Origin: Polaribacter sp. Hel_I_88
Lineage (GTDB): Bacteria; Bacteroidota; Bacteroidia; Flavobacteriales; Flavobacteriaceae
Direction: 5' to 3'
Assembly: GCF_000687935.1 (NCBI RefSeq)
Contig: NZ_JHZZ01000001.1
Location: forward strand, 3,792,001-3,856,000
Length of the DNA stretch: 64,000 nt
Part shown: piece by piece, positions 43,785 to 55,200 of the stretch
How positions within the stretch are numbered: position 1 is the first letter of the stretch
How the letters are laid out: each line of letters starts with the position of its first letter
Program-made: the position numbers and the translations under genes
The notes under the pieces: model-generated
What the model was told of the DNA's origin: nothing
What the model saw: the letters and a program-made list of their open reading frames with translations, nothing else
Database searches by the model: none

Positions 43785-45332
43785 ATGAGCAGCATACAAA
43801 TATTATGGGTAGATGATGAAATTGAATTATTAAAACCTCACATTCTTTTTTTAGAACGCAAAAACTATAAAGTAACCACTTGCACAAATGGTGCTGATGC
43901 CATTGATTTGGTTGATGAACAAAATTTCGATATTGTTTTTTTAGATGAAAATATGCCAGGATTAACGGGTTTAGAAACACTATCAGAAATTAAACAAAAA
44001 CAGGCAAATTTACCTGTAGTGATGATTACAAAAAGCGAGGAAGAATATATTATGGAAGAAGCCATAGGTTCTAAAATAGCAGATTATTTAATAAAACCCG
44101 TAAATCCTAGTCAGATTTTATTGAGTTTAAAGAAAAATCTAGACAACTCACGTTTGGTTTCAGAAAAAACTACATCTAGCTACCAACAAGAATTTCGTAA
44201 AATTTCTATGGATTTATCAATGGTGAATTCTTATTCAGAATGGATTGATTTATACAAAAAACTAGTTCATTGGGAATTGGAATTAGAAAACATCAGCGAT
44301 CCTGGAATGTTGGGAATTTTAGAAAGTCAGAAACAAGAAGCTAATAATCAGTTTTTTAAATTCATTAAAAAGAATTACGAAGATTTTTTAACAGCTCATG
44401 ACAAACCTACTTTTTCGCACACACTTTTTAAAGATTATGTAGCTCCAGAATTAAGCAAAGACCAAGGTATTTTATGGGTTGTGATTGATAACTTACGTTA
44501 TGATCAATACAGAATTTTAGAACCTTTAATTAATAATTTCTATAAAAAAGATAAGGAGCATTCTTATTTCTCTATACTACCAACAGCCACTCAGTATGCT
44601 AGAAATGCAATTTTTTCTGGATTAATGCCATCAGAAATGGAAAAACGCCATCCTAATTATTGGAAAAACGATACAGATGAAGGTGGAATGAATTTGTACG
44701 AAAATGAGTTTTTAACGGCGCAAATAAAACGTTTAAGTTTAGATATTAAACATGAATATTATAAAATTACGTCTTTAAAAAGTGGAAAAGAATTAGCCGA
44801 TAATTTTAACGGAACCAAGCAAAACGATTTAACTACAGTTGTCTATAATTTTGTAGATATGCTTTCACACTCTAAAACAGAAATGGAAGTAATTAAAGAA
44901 TTAGCTGGCGATGATAAAGCTTACAGAAGTTTGACCTTAAGTTGGTTTAAAAACTCTCCTTTGTTTGAAATTATTCAAAAAGCGCAAAATTTAGGTCAGA
45001 AATTAATTATTACTACAGATCATGGAACCATTAATTGTAAAAATCCAACCAAAGTAATTGGCGATAAAAATATCAGCGCTAATTTACGTTACAAAACAGG
45101 TAGAAGTTTAAGTTACGAAGAGAAAGATGTCTACGCAGTCAGAAATCCAAAAGACATTTTTTTACCAACTGTAGCAATGAATAGTCCATTTATTTTTGCA
45201 AAAGAAGATTTGTTTTTCGCCTATCCAAACAACTTTAATCACTTTGTAAAATATTACAAAAACACCTATCAACATGGAGGTGTTTCTTTAGAAGAAATGA
45301 TTATTCCTTGTGTTGTTTATAGTCCGAAATAA
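43785..45332 (+). CDS. porX: Response regulator with PglZ/alkaline-phosphatase-like domain, PorX
   Basis: 515 residues: receiver domain 1-120 with phosphoacceptor Asp in DIVFLDENMPG (about 54) and Lys in DYLIKPVNP (about 105); a helical linker; and a C-terminal PglZ-type phosphatase domain (about 215-515) with metal-ligand segments WVVIDNLRYDQY, TDHGTINCKNP and the final THis-containing YQHGGVSLEEMI. This is PorX, the regulator of type IX secretion in Porphyromonas and gliding bacteria, paired with histidine kinase PorY, which is not in this window. Divergent from the HD gene. A T9SS cargo gene lies nearby. Confidence 0.94.
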   Translation: MSSIQILWVDDEIELLKPHILFLERKNYKVTTCTNGADAIDLVDEQNFDIVFLDENMPGLTGLETLSEIKQKQANLPVVMITKSEEEYIMEEAIGSKIADYLIKPVNPSQILLSLKKNLDNSRLVSEKTTSSYQQEFRKISMDLSMVNSYSEWIDLYKKLVHWELELENISDPGMLGILESQKQEANNQFFKFIKKNYEDFLTAHDKPTFSHTLFKDYVAPELSKDQGILWVVIDNLRYDQYRILEPLINNFYKKDKEHSYFSILPTATQYARNAIFSGLMPSEMEKRHPNYWKNDTDEGGMNLYENEFLTAQIKRLSLDIKHEYYKITSLKSGKELADNFNGTKQNDLTTVVYNFVDMLSHSKTEMEVIKELAGDDKAYRSLTLSWFKNSPLFEIIQKAQNLGQKLIITTDHGTINCKNPTKVIGDKNISANLRYKTGRSLSYEEKDVYAVRNPKDIFLPTVAMNSPFIFAKEDLFFAYPNNFNHFVKYYKNTYQHGGVSLEEMIIPCVVYSPK

Positions 45333-45573
45333 AAAAGTTGGCAGATTGCAGTAGCAGTTTTCAGTTAAGATTGCTATAATTTTAAATATAGTAATTAGAA
45401 GCTATTTCCAGCTTTCAGCACTCGCTTTTTTGACTGAAAAAGGCAAAAAGAGCTCAAACAAATATTTCAATCTGGACTAAACCTGTTTGTCAACTGAATT
45501 GTTTTATTCAAACTATTTTCATTTATAAGAGCTATATTTTCTATTGTTTCTACGTTGTTAAAATTAAAAATTA
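45333..45573. other. Intergenic with GCAGTTTTCAGT repeat word
   Basis: No ORF. Has GCAGTTTTCAGT (45355-45366), matching inverted text in the efp gap, and CTTTCAGCACTCGC-like text that looks like a degenerate dispersed element. Confidence 0.45.
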
Positions 45574-46146
45574 ATGAAAAAACGAATTACATTTTTACTT
45601 TTCATATTTTATGTAAATTGTAGTTTTTCACAAGAAAACAAACTCTCAACTGCTGCTTTAGAATTAACAAAAGACAACGTAGTTTATGATCCAGGTTATT
45701 TTTCAATTAAATATCCAAATGGAGATGTGCCAAAAGGAAAAGGTGTTTGTACAGATGTACTAATTAGAGCTTACCGAAAATTAGGAATCGATTTGCAGAA
45801 AGAAGTTCATGAAGATATGAAAGCAAATTTTAATTTGTATCCCAAAAATTGGGGATTAACAAAACCTGATAAAAATATAGATCATAGAAGAGTGCCAAAT
45901 TTAATGACGTTTTTTTCAAGAAAAGGAACTGTAAAACTAATCACTAAAAATCCTAAAGATTACATACCAGGAGATATTATTTGTTGGAATTTAGGAGGCG
46001 CCATTACCCACACAGGAATTGTTGTCAATAAAAAATCGGCAGACAACAAACGTTTTATGATCGTACATAATATTGGAGCAGGTCAAATATTAGAAGATTG
46101 CTTGTTTGATTTTAGGATCATTGGGCATTATCGATATTTGAATTAA
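45574..46146 (+). CDS. Exported DUF1287 protein
   Basis: 190 residues with signal peptide (RITFLLFIFYVNCSFSQ; a Cys at 14 is not in a lipobox). The mature part is DUF1287: GKGVCTDVLIRAYRKLGIDL, DHRRVPNLMTFF, PGDIICWNLGGAITHTGIV and a final His in IGHYRYLN. The invariant Cys and His residues suggest an NlpC/P60-like peptidase fold. Periplasmic cell-wall role suspected. It ends at a terminator shared with the giant convergent gene. Confidence 0.88.
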   Translation: MKKRITFLLFIFYVNCSFSQENKLSTAALELTKDNVVYDPGYFSIKYPNGDVPKGKGVCTDVLIRAYRKLGIDLQKEVHEDMKANFNLYPKNWGLTKPDKNIDHRRVPNLMTFFSRKGTVKLITKNPKDYIPGDIICWNLGGAITHTGIVVNKKSADNKRFMIVHNIGAGQILEDCLFDFRIIGHYRYLN

Positions 46147-46147
46147 A

Positions 46148-46177
46148 AAAGTGGAAATCATTACTGTTTTCCACTTT
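46148..46177. terminator. Bidirectional terminator
   Basis: AAGTGGAAA/TTTCCACTT stem with A/T runs on both sides, between the convergent DUF1287 and giant genes. Confidence 0.82.
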
Positions 46178-46208
46178 CTTTAATTGATTATTTTTAAAAG
46201 AACTATGA

Positions 46209-49200
46209 TTATTTAAAAACAATCTTCTTGAAACCATAATTTGTCTCTTTAGAATAAACTTTTAAAAATATAATACCTGCTTTTACATTCAAATTTAAGT
46301 CAATTACATTTTTCCCTATTGATAATTGATATTGATTTCTATAAACAACTTTACCAGTTACATCAAAAAGCAGCGTAGAAACTTGTTCATTTTTATCACT
46401 AAAAACGGATATATTAATATCACCTTTTGATGGATTTGGAAATACTGCAAATTCCTTATTGAAAGATGAAGAACCTCTACCTCCTTCTTCTTGTGATTTA
46501 GTAAGTGTAATTGTAACAATTACCTCTGCCTGAGATGCATCTCCTGTTTTGTCTGTAATCCTATATCTAAACTTGTCTATTCCAGTAAAGCCTGTTTTTG
46601 GAGTATATTCAATAGTATTGCCAACGATTACAATATCACCACCTTTATCAGTTTGAGCTCCAAATAGCGATATTGGGTTATGAGCTTCTATAGGACCATC
46701 TGATCCAAAACTGTCTGCTCCAGAACCATTGTCATCTAAAATATTAATAACATTATTGGTACTATTTAAAAGTACTGAAACTGCATCATCTTGAGCAGAT
46801 GGAGTATCACCTGTATTAGCATCATCTACTGTTACTGTAACTATAGCTGTAGCAGTATCTCCACTTGCATCTGTAATGATATAATCAAATGTATCTGTTC
46901 CATCAAAGCCTGCTAGTGGTGTGTAATCTACCTTCCCTGCATTCACAACTATAGTTCCTCCTGCTGTGCTTGTCGCTGATGGCAGTGTTATTGGTGTTGC
47001 CCCTGCTCCATCTAAACCAAAGCTATCATTGGCCAATACATCTATAGGTGTTGCTCCACTATCTTGAGCAACTGTTACTGCATCTGCAACTGCTGTTGGC
47101 GTTGCTTGCTCTGTTACTGTTACAGTTACCTGTGCTATTGCTGTTGCTCCTGTTGCATCGTGAATCATATAATAAAAATGGTCTACTCCTACATATCCTG
47201 TGTTTGGTGTGTATTCAATCACATCGTCTAATGGGCTTGGTGTACCATTGGTAACTATGGAAATAGTACCTTGCTCACTATTTCCTGATAAGTTTCCATC
47301 TATCAAAGTCAATCCATCGTCAAGCGCTCCTTGTGCACCAAAACTATCTGCTCCTGAACCATTATCTGCGAATACATTTAATGAGGTTGTGCTGTTTTGT
47401 ACTACACTGATAGCATCTGCCTTTGCTGTAAATACACTAGCAGCGACAACTGTGGCTTCTACTACCACTTTTACTGTGGCTGATGTTGTATCTCCACTTC
47501 CATCTTCAATGGTATACTCAAAAGTATCTGTTCCTGAAAAACCTGCTAATGGTGTGTAAGCTACTTTACCTGCATTCACTACAATAGTACCTCCTGCTGT
47601 ACTTGTTGCTAACGCAAGAGTTAAAGGTGTAGCTCCTTGCCCATCTGCTCCAAAACTGTCATTGGCTAACACATCTATTGGTGTTGCTCCACTATCTTGG
47701 GCTACTGTGGCTGCGTCTGCTACTGCTGTTGGCGTGGTAATTTCTCCTACTGTTACTGTTACTATTGCTCTATCTGCATCTCCTGTGGTATCTGTAATCG
47801 TATAGCTAAAAGTATCGACTCCTACAAAACCTATTCTTGGTGTATAGTTCACCACTTCGCCTACTAATACTAACTTCGCTCCATGATCTGTATAAAATTG
47901 TGATAATGCTATTGGATGATTTGTATTTGGACCATCTGATCCGTAATCATCGGCTCCTGAACCATTATTTAATAAGATACTTATTGGGTTGTCTATCGAA
48001 TTTTGAATTACAGTTACTGCATCGTTTTGTGCTGTTGGTGCATCATTGGAGTTCACTAGACCCACAGTTACAGTTACTGTAGCTGTTGATACATCTCCTG
48101 TTGCATCTTCAATGGTATACTCAAAAGTATCTGTTCCAGAAAAACCTCCTAGTGGTGAGTAAGCTACTTTACCTGCATTCACGACAATAGTTCCTCCTTG
48201 GTCACTTACAGCTAATGGTAAGGTTAATGGAATAGCTCCAGGACCATCTGAGCCAAAACTGTCATTGGCTAACACATCTATTGGTGTTGCTCCACTGTCT
48301 TGTAACACACTTACTCCATCTGCTGTAGCTGTTGGTGTATCAATCTCTGTAACTGTTATTGTTACAATCGAGATTGAGGTATCTCCTGAAGTATCAGTGA
48401 TCATATACCTAAAGATATCTGAACCTATAAATCCTGATTTTGGTGTGTATAAAATCTCATCATCTAAGGGACTGGCTGTTCCTTTGTCGTCTACACTAAC
48501 CGTTCCTCCTAAATCACTTGGACCTGATATCTGCCCATTTGGTAAGGTTAACCCATTGTCAATAGCGCCATCTGAACCAAAATCATCATTATCAATAACA
48601 TCAATGACATTATCTGTGCTGTTTTGAGCAAAAATTGCTGTGTCTGGTTGAGAAGTTGGAATTGCTAAAGTATTTACAGCAGCATTTACAGTTACGGTTA
48701 CGTTGGCTGTTGATTCATTGCCACTTGAATCGGTAATAACATACTCAAAAACATCTATTCCTGTAAAAGTGACAGCTGGTGAATATAAAATTACATCATC
48801 AGAATATTCAGAGGCAGTTCCATTATCGCCTACAAATAAAACTCCTCCGTTTGCAGTTGTACTTGCAATACTTCCGTTGGTGAATTTTAAAGGAACTACA
48901 GAACCAATTCCATTAGAACCATAATCGTCGTTGTTTAACACTGGAATGCTATTGTTGGCTGAGTTTTGTTGAATGCTAATTGCGTCGGCTGCAGCTGAAA
49001 TAGTATTTACTTGAATTGCACTTACTGAACCTTGTAAACTACTTTCTACTGCAATTCCAAAATCGGATCCGTCATTAGGAGTTACTTCAAAACTTATGTA
49101 TTTTCCAATATCTGCATTTGTTAATGTGTACGTTGTATTGGTTGATCCATTTATGGCTGACTTGTTTAAACCTGCATTATCATCTGACGCATACCATTTG

Positions 49201-52200
49201 TAGGTGGAACCATTTTCTGGATTAGTATCTGCATCTGTATAATCGTATGTTGCTGATAATTCTTGGCCTACTTCTAGAATTCCTGAAAAAGTTACGTTGG
49301 TTGCTATTGGTAATGTGTTATTTTCTATTTTAAAAAAATATGTTGCACCAGAATAATCTCCAATATCGTCATCTCCAAAAGCACCAATTACAGAAAAGTT
49401 TCCATGTATTGCAACGCTTCTTCCAAAACCATCAAGTATTCCTTGGTCATAAGCTATAAGCTTAGACTCCTCTATCCAAGTACCATTTGAAAGTTTAAAA
49501 ATATATGATGATTCACTTGATAATGTACCTACCACAATTTGACGTTCATCAATAGCAACAGAAACTCCAAAACCATCAGACTCTGATGCATCAGAAGCTG
49601 TTAATTTACTTTCTAAAATCCAATTTATTCCTGAACGTTTAAAAAGGTAGGCTGCTCCAGAACCATGGGCTATTTCATCATCAGCCCAAGAACCCACAAG
49701 AGCATAATCCCCATGTATACTAACTGAATTACCAAATAAATCGCCTTCAGCTCCATTAGAAGCTAAAAGTTTAGCTTCTTGAGACCAATTTGTTCCTGAG
49801 CGTTTAAATATATATGCAGAACCTGATTGAGCACCATTATCATCGTCAAACCTTGCACCTACTATAGCATAGCTACCTTCTATTGAAACAGACAATCCAA
49901 ATATATCATCTACATCTCCATCACTACTAATTAATTTTGTTTCTTGAGACCAAGTTGATCCTGTGCGTTTAAAGATATAAGCTGCACCTGCATTACTTCC
50001 ATTATCATCATCATATAATGCACCAACAACAACATACTCACCATTGATATCCACAGAAATACCAAACCGATCACTAATACCTCCATCAGAAGCCAATAAC
50101 TTTGCTTCTTGTACCCAAGTATTTCCTGTTCTTTTAAAAACATAAGCAGCTCCGGCTTCATATCCATTTTCATGATTATAATGTGCCCCAACAACTGCAT
50201 AATCTCCGAAAATAGCTACACTTCCTCCAAAAAGTTGGTTTGCCGCACCATCTGAAGCTGTTAATTTAGTTTCTTCAATCCAATTTTCACCTGAACGTTT
50301 ATAAATATACGCAGCTCCTTTATTGGATAAATCGCCATAAGCACCTACAATTGCATAATCGCCATAAATGGCAACATCGCCACCAAAGTAGGCTCTTTCT
50401 GTACCATCTGAAGCAATAACTTTAATAGTTCCATTTGTATTAACTTCATTGACAGGACCTTGCAAAGCACTCTCTACAGTATCACCAAAAGAATACCCAT
50501 CATTTGGGGTGACTTGAAAGCTGATGTATTTATTTTCATCATCTGAGGTTAATATATACGCTGCATTGGTTGCATTCGGGATGGCGATTTTGTTTGTACC
50601 ATTTATATCATCCGATCGAAACCATTGAAATGTTGACCCGTTTTCTGCATCATTGTCTGAATCTGAATAAGCGTAAGTTGCTGTTAGTTCTTGGCCGGTT
50701 TCTAAAGTTCCTGAAAAAGTTACATTTGTTGCTGTTGGGTTTTCATTGAATATTTTAACAGTAGGTTTACTGCCATTTATAGTTTCAGTAAATGCAAAAA
50801 ACAATTTATTATTTGGTGATAAAGATAATTTTTGCCATGAAGTTTGATTATTAGAAAAAGTTTGATCACCTAAAAATTTCCATTCATTATTATTATATTT
50901 CATAACTGAAGACTTACTGTTGGATCTCAAAGAAGCATCAAATGAAGAACATAAGTCACAGAAAGAAATTATAGGATTGTTATCATTATCAATAATAATA
51001 TCTACAAAACCAACAAAACCGTTAGGACTAGGAGAACCAATGTTATTCCAGTTAACACCGTCAAATGACATAATAGTCGCTTTCTCTAAATTACTATAAT
51101 CTCTAAAAATCACATAAGGTTTATCGTTATTATCCAATGCAAGTGCTGTATTTAAAACTTGACCTGAGGAGAAACCTGCATTTCCAACAAATTCCCAATT
51201 TGCTCCATTATATTTCATTACAGAAATTCTATCTGAAACACCATGATCAGGAAAAGATACAATAGGAATATTACTACTATCTATCTTAAAATCAATATGA
51301 GAGACATTATCTGTTGTAAAAGCCTTTACTCCTAAAACTTCCCAGTTATTCCCATTAAACTTCATTACTGTAAGTCCTTGATTAGCTGGTGCTAAATCAG
51401 AAAAAACAACATACGGGTTATTATCATTATCAAATTCCATTTTGAAGTATGAAGCTCCACCATCAGAAAAATTTGGAATCCCCACATTCACCCAGTTCTG
51501 ACCATCAAATTTTAAAACGTTTCCCTTATTTGTGATACCATCTAAATAAGCAACATAAGGAACATTATTATTATCCAATTTTAAAGTTAAATGAGTAACA
51601 GTGTTGATTGTAAAACCTTTCATACCAACATACTCCCAATTTATACCATCAAATTGCATTACGCTAGCTTTTGATGAATTAGCATCGTCTCTAAATGCAA
51701 CAAAAGGAGTTTCATCTGAACCTATTTCTAAATTCAATAATTGTGAAACGCCATCGGAAAACCCAGCAACACCAACTGTTTGCCAGTTACCAGTAATCTG
51801 TGGAATTATAATTGCTTGAATTGGTCCTTGCAAAGCACTTTCCTCTGCATCACCAAAAGAATACCCATCTCTTGGTGTTACTTGAAAACTGATGTATTTG
51901 TTTTCATCATCTGAAGTTAATGTATAGGTTGTATTTGTGGCATTTGGGATGGCTATTTTGTTTGTGCCATTGGCATCCTCTGAACGAAACCATTGGTAGG
52001 TTGAGCCGTTTTCGGTGTCATTATCAGAATCGGAATAGGTGTAGGTTGCTGTTAGTTCTTCGCCTAATTCTAACGTTCCTGTGAAAGAAACGTTTGTAGC
52101 ACTTGGGTTTTCATTGAATATTTTTACTGTTGTTTTATTAAAGTTTTGGAAATATTGGTCTTGATACCCTATATAAAGTTTATCTAAATTATTTATTGCT

Positions 52201-55200
52201 AAACTCACATAAGATGAACCTCCATCAGAACCACCATTAGAACCAACATTAAACCAGTTGGTTCCATCATATTTCAACACTCTTGTTTTAAAAGAATTAG
52301 TACCATCAGCATAAGCAACATAAACATTATCATTGCTGTCAATAACTAAGCTTTGAAAATCTGCACGACCTTGAGATACACCTTTAACTCCTAAAGGCAC
52401 CCAGTTATTTCCATCAAATTTCATTACAGCTGTCTTTAAAGACAATCCTTCATCCCTATACGCAACATATGGAGTATTATTACTATCAATGGCTAGACTC
52501 TGAAAATTAGTGGTACCATCAGAAAAACCTTTATTTCCAACCACAACCCAATTAGCACCATTATAGGTCATTACTGTGGTTTTAGAGTCATTTGCACTAT
52601 CTCTATATGCTACTATTGGGGTATTATTATTATCTATAGCCAAACTAATATCACTTGCACTACCTTCAGAAAACCCTTTTATTCCTAATGGTTCCCAAGA
52701 GGTTCCATTAAACTTCATTACAGTTGTTTTGCTACCATTAGCACTATCTCTATAAGCAACATATGGAATATTGTTATTATCAAAAGCTAAGCTGTTAGCA
52801 AAAGCTTTACCATCAGTAAACCCTTTAATACCAACCACAACCCAATCTGTTCCATTAAATTTCATTACTGTCATTTTAGAACCATTCGCTTCATCTTTAT
52901 AAGCAATAAAAGGAATATTATCATTACTGATTACTAAATCGGGGTGAGTTATTGCACCATCTGAAAAACCTAAATTACCTAATGGTATCCAGCTTGAATC
53001 ATCAAATTTCATAACTGATATTTTCTGTAAATTAGCATCATCTCGAAATGCAATAAATGATGTGTTATTATGATCTATTGCTAAACTTTGATAATAAGCA
53101 TTATCAGCTGAAAACCCTCCAACACCAACAGTTTGCCAATTGCCAGGAATTATTTGAGGAACTAAAATTGATTGAATTGGGCCTTGCAAAGCACTTTCAA
53201 CTGCATCTCCAGAAGAATACCCATCATTTGGGGTGACTTGAAAGCTGATGTATTTGTTTTCATCATCTGAAGTTAATGTATAGGTTGTATTTGTAGCATT
53301 TGGGATGGCTATTTTGTTGGTGCCATTGGCATCCTCTGAACGAAACCATTGGTAGGTTGAGCCGTTTTCGGTGTCATTATCTGTATCTGAATAGGTGTAG
53401 GTTGCTGTTAGTTCTTCGCCTATTTGAAGCGTTCCTGTAACAGATATGTTTGTAGCTACTGGTATTTCATTTATTACTTTAACAGTAGTTTTAGAAGCAT
53501 TTGAACCATCTGAATACACCATGAATATCTTGTTATTTTGGTCAAAATCGATGTCAACTTTTCTATTAACTCCATTTAAAAATCTTTCATCGCCTACAAA
53601 GCCCCATTGATTGTTGGTAAATTTCATTACCGTAGTTTTACTTGTTGGGTTATCATAACCTTCAGAAAAACCAACATAAGGAACATCATTATTATCAAAA
53701 ACTAAAGTTGGGTCTCTTGTATCTTCTAATGAAAAACCTCGTTCTCCTACAAGATTCCAATCTGTACCATTAAAAGTTTTTACTGTTGTTCTAAATGATT
53801 GCTTCACATCTGTATAAACTACATATGGTGTATTATTTGCATTAAAAGCTATCTTAGGGTAAAAAATTTGATCTTCTGAAAAACCAGGACTTCCCACATA
53901 TACCCAATTATTTCCATCAAACTTCATCACAGAAGCATCATTGCCTTGGCTACCATCTGCAATAACTATATGAAGAACATCAGTAACATCTACCCCAATA
54001 CTAATATCATAAATTGAGCTTATTGTAAAACCATCTGTACCCACATTTTGCCAATTTTGACCATCAAACTTTAAAACACCTGCTTTAAATGAATTGGCTT
54101 CGTTACGATAAGCTAAATAAGGTACATTATTACTATCAAAATCTATACTTTGAGCACTAATTCTTGCATTTAAAAAACTTAAATCTCCAACTTCTTCCCA
54201 ATTATTGTTTTCTAATTTATAGACTGCTATCCTATCAATATTTGACTGAGTTTTTTGCAAAGCTATGTATGGCACCCCAAAATTATCTATAGATAAAGAT
54301 ATTTTTTTAACAACAACTTCTGGTATTTGACTATTACCAACATTAACCCAGTTATTATTTTCAAACTTCTTTAAGGCTATTTTTCCCTGATTAGATTGCT
54401 CTAAAAAAGCAACATAAGGTGTGCCATTAGAATCTAAGGTTATTTGATGAAGGTCTGTGTTATTCTCTGAAAAACTTTCATTACCAATTGTTTGCCAACT
54501 ACCTCCTAGGTTTGGTACTATAGAAATGTCTTTAACTGGTCCTTTATTACTCGTTGACCTAGTAACGCCTGAAGAAATACCATCGCTTGGAGTTACTTCA
54601 AAACTTAAATATTTCCCTACATCATCGTTAGTTAGTGTATAATTTTGATTAGTTGCACCAACAATTAAAGTTCTATTTACATCTACAAAAGCTCCTTCGT
54701 ATTGATCTGAACGATACCATTGTATGGTAGTACCGTTTTCTGGATCGTTTTCTGTATCTTGATATGTATAAAAAGCTGTTATTTCTTCCCCTTGTTTTAA
54801 TGTACCGTCAATTCTAATCGTTCCAATTGTTGGTGCAGTATTTACAAATATGGCTTGAATTGGCCCTTGCAAAGCACTTTCAACTGAACTTCCAAAATCA
54901 GTTCCGTCATTTGGAGTTACCTCAAAACTGATAAACTTACCAATATCTGCATTTGTTAACGTATAATTTTGATTAGTTGCTCCATTTATTGCAGCTTTGT
55001 TTAAACCAGCATTATCATCTGAAACATACCATTTGTATGCTGAACCACTTTCTGTATCACTATTTGCATCAGAATAATCATATGTTCCAGATAATAGTTG
55101 TGCTTCCTCTAAAGTCCCTGTAAATGTAACATTTGTTGCTGTTGGAACATTATTTACAAATATGGCTTGTATTGGTCCTTGCAAAGCACTTTCTACAGCA

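Noticed and set aside
47048..48924. Plus-strand open frames opposite the giant gene (for example 47200-47559 and 48265-48627)
   Set aside because: They lie antisense to the strongly repetitive cadherin-like coding region, are Leu/Ser/Pro-rich and repeat with the same period, so they are shadows of the giant gene's codon usage.
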